Part shown: piece by piece, positions 13,342 to 14,078 of the stretch
Layout: every line of letters starts with the position of its first letter
Position numbering within the stretch: the first letter of the stretch is position 1
NCBI GenBank assembly: GCA_900754605.1
Contig: CAAEDK010000250.1
Coordinates: 1-14,078 of the forward strand
Reading direction: 5' to 3'
DNA length: 14,078 nt
Source: an uncultured Oscillospiraceae bacterium
GTDB lineage: Bacteria > Bacillota_A > Clostridia > Oscillospirales > Oscillospiraceae
Program-made: the position numbers and the translations under genes
Notes under the pieces: generated by a model
The model's input: only the letters and a program-made list of their open reading frames with translations
Databases searched by the model: none
What the model was told of the DNA's origin: nothing

Positions 13342-14078
13342 GTGGATCACAGATACATCCATCTGTTTGACGGCTGGGATAAAACCATGGTTTGGACCTG
13401 CCTTCAGGGGCACATGGGGCAGGTTATGACCGAGGGCACTCCACAGCCGGTGAGTGCCCTGTGTGCTGTGGGGGATTTCTGTTTCCTGGCGGGCCTTCCT
13501 TCCCGGACCTTGACTGCCCGGGCGGAGCGCCCCATTCTGGTCCCTCGAACAGCGGACTGGGAACCAGTGATCCGGGCCGTCTGGGGGGCGCGGGCCGCTC
13601 CATTCCTCCGTTATGCCATCCGCAAGGAACCGGATGTCTTTGACCGGGGCTGGCTGACAGACTGTGCTGCCGCCCTGCCGGAGGGTGTCGTCCTCTCTCC
13701 CATCCGCGCCGGCCATGTCCCACTCCTGATGTCCCAGCCATGGTCCAGGGATCTATGCGGCAATTTTCAGGACAGAGCGGATTTTGCCCGCCGGGGGCTG
13801 GGCGTGCTGGCCCTGTGGGAGGGCATCCCTGTGGCCGGAGCCTCGTCCTATACCGTCTATGACGGCGGCATCGAGATCGAGATTGACACCAGACCGGACG
13901 TCCGCCGCCTGGGTCTGGCCCTGGCCTGTGGAGCGCGGCTCATCCTGGACTGCCTGGACCGGGACCTGTATCCCAGCTGGGATGCCCATGACCTGCGCTC
14001 TGTGGCCCTGGCGGAAAAGCTGGGCTATCATCTGGACCGGCCCTATCAGGCATTCCTTCTGGAAACGCCTTCTCCTCC
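13342..14078 (+). CDS. GNAT-family N-acetyltransferase, cut by the right edge
   Basis: An open frame of 245 codons runs without a stop to the end of the window. It starts at GTG 13342, with GGAGG 8 bases upstream. The C-terminal half looks like a GNAT acetyltransferase of the GNAT_acetyltran (PF12746-like) type. VAGASSYTVYDGGIEIEI (about 164-182) gives the central strands. RRLGLALACGARLI (about 190-203) is the acetyl-CoA pyrophosphate loop and helix. WDAHDLRSVALAEKLGY (213-229) is the characteristic last motif. The N-terminal half is a variable domain. The acceptor substrate is unknown. It is separated from mgtE by a terminator. Family members are usually about 250-270 residues, so only a few codons are likely missing. 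Confidence 0.82.
   Translation, partial: MDHRYIHLFDGWDKTMVWTCLQGHMGQVMTEGTPQPVSALCAVGDFCFLAGLPSRTLTARAERPILVPRTADWEPVIRAVWGARAAPFLRYAIRKEPDVFDRGWLTDCAAALPEGVVLSPIRAGHVPLLMSQPWSRDLCGNFQDRADFARRGLGVLALWEGIPVAGASSYTVYDGGIEIEIDTRPDVRRLGLALACGARLILDCLDRDLYPSWDAHDLRSVALAEKLGYHLDRPYQAFLLETPSP

Overview
The window reads as chromosome of a gut-type Clostridia, most likely Oscillospiraceae (Flavonifractor/Oscillibacter/Pseudoflavonifractor-like). This is inferred from strong GGAGG ribosome binding sites, GTG starts, high-GC codon use over most of the window, and the style of the proteins. No rRNA, tRNA, CRISPR array or insertion sequence was seen.

Layout: (a) 1-2800, visibly AT-rich. It holds a partial minus-strand gene at the left edge, a Na+/glutamate symporter gene (gltS, minus) interrupted by a one-base frameshift, a 414-bp divergent control region with promoters both ways and a structured gltS leader, then an RpiR-type regulator (plus). 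(b) 2800-4230: a promoter, a possible 34-codon leader ORF, a perfect stem-loop with the 11-6-11 geometry of a Xer/dif site, and a single-chain tyrosine recombinase (XerC/D/S-like) closed by a strong terminator. (c) 4260-6270: a tightly coupled operon of an ECF sigma factor, a zinc-finger membrane anti-sigma factor and a membrane-anchored YfjL-like protein, ending in a bidirectional terminator. (d) 6330-7740: a class I PLP aminotransferase (minus) with its own promoter and a leader of about 170 nt. (e) 7790-10830: leuC-leuD-leuB (minus), the isomerase and dehydrogenase steps of leucine synthesis, without leuA. (f) 10839-11524: a divergent Crp/Fnr-family regulator. (g) 11554-13320: the Mg2+ channel/transporter gene mgtE, with a clear promoter and a folded 5' leader of about 250 nt. 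(h) 13342 to the right edge: a partial GNAT acetyltransferase.

The most coherent regulatory story is between leuC and the Crp-family gene. A TGTAA-N6-TTACA site overlaps the regulator's own -10 box. It also sits exactly 41.5 bp upstream of the start point predicted from an extended -10 for leuC, the geometry of class II activation. The regulator has valine where E. coli CRP has Glu181, the residue that reads the base which differs between TGTGA and TGTAA. Other leads are the dif-like palindrome beside the recombinase and the structured leaders of mgtE and gltS, which I could not match to a riboswitch class from memory.
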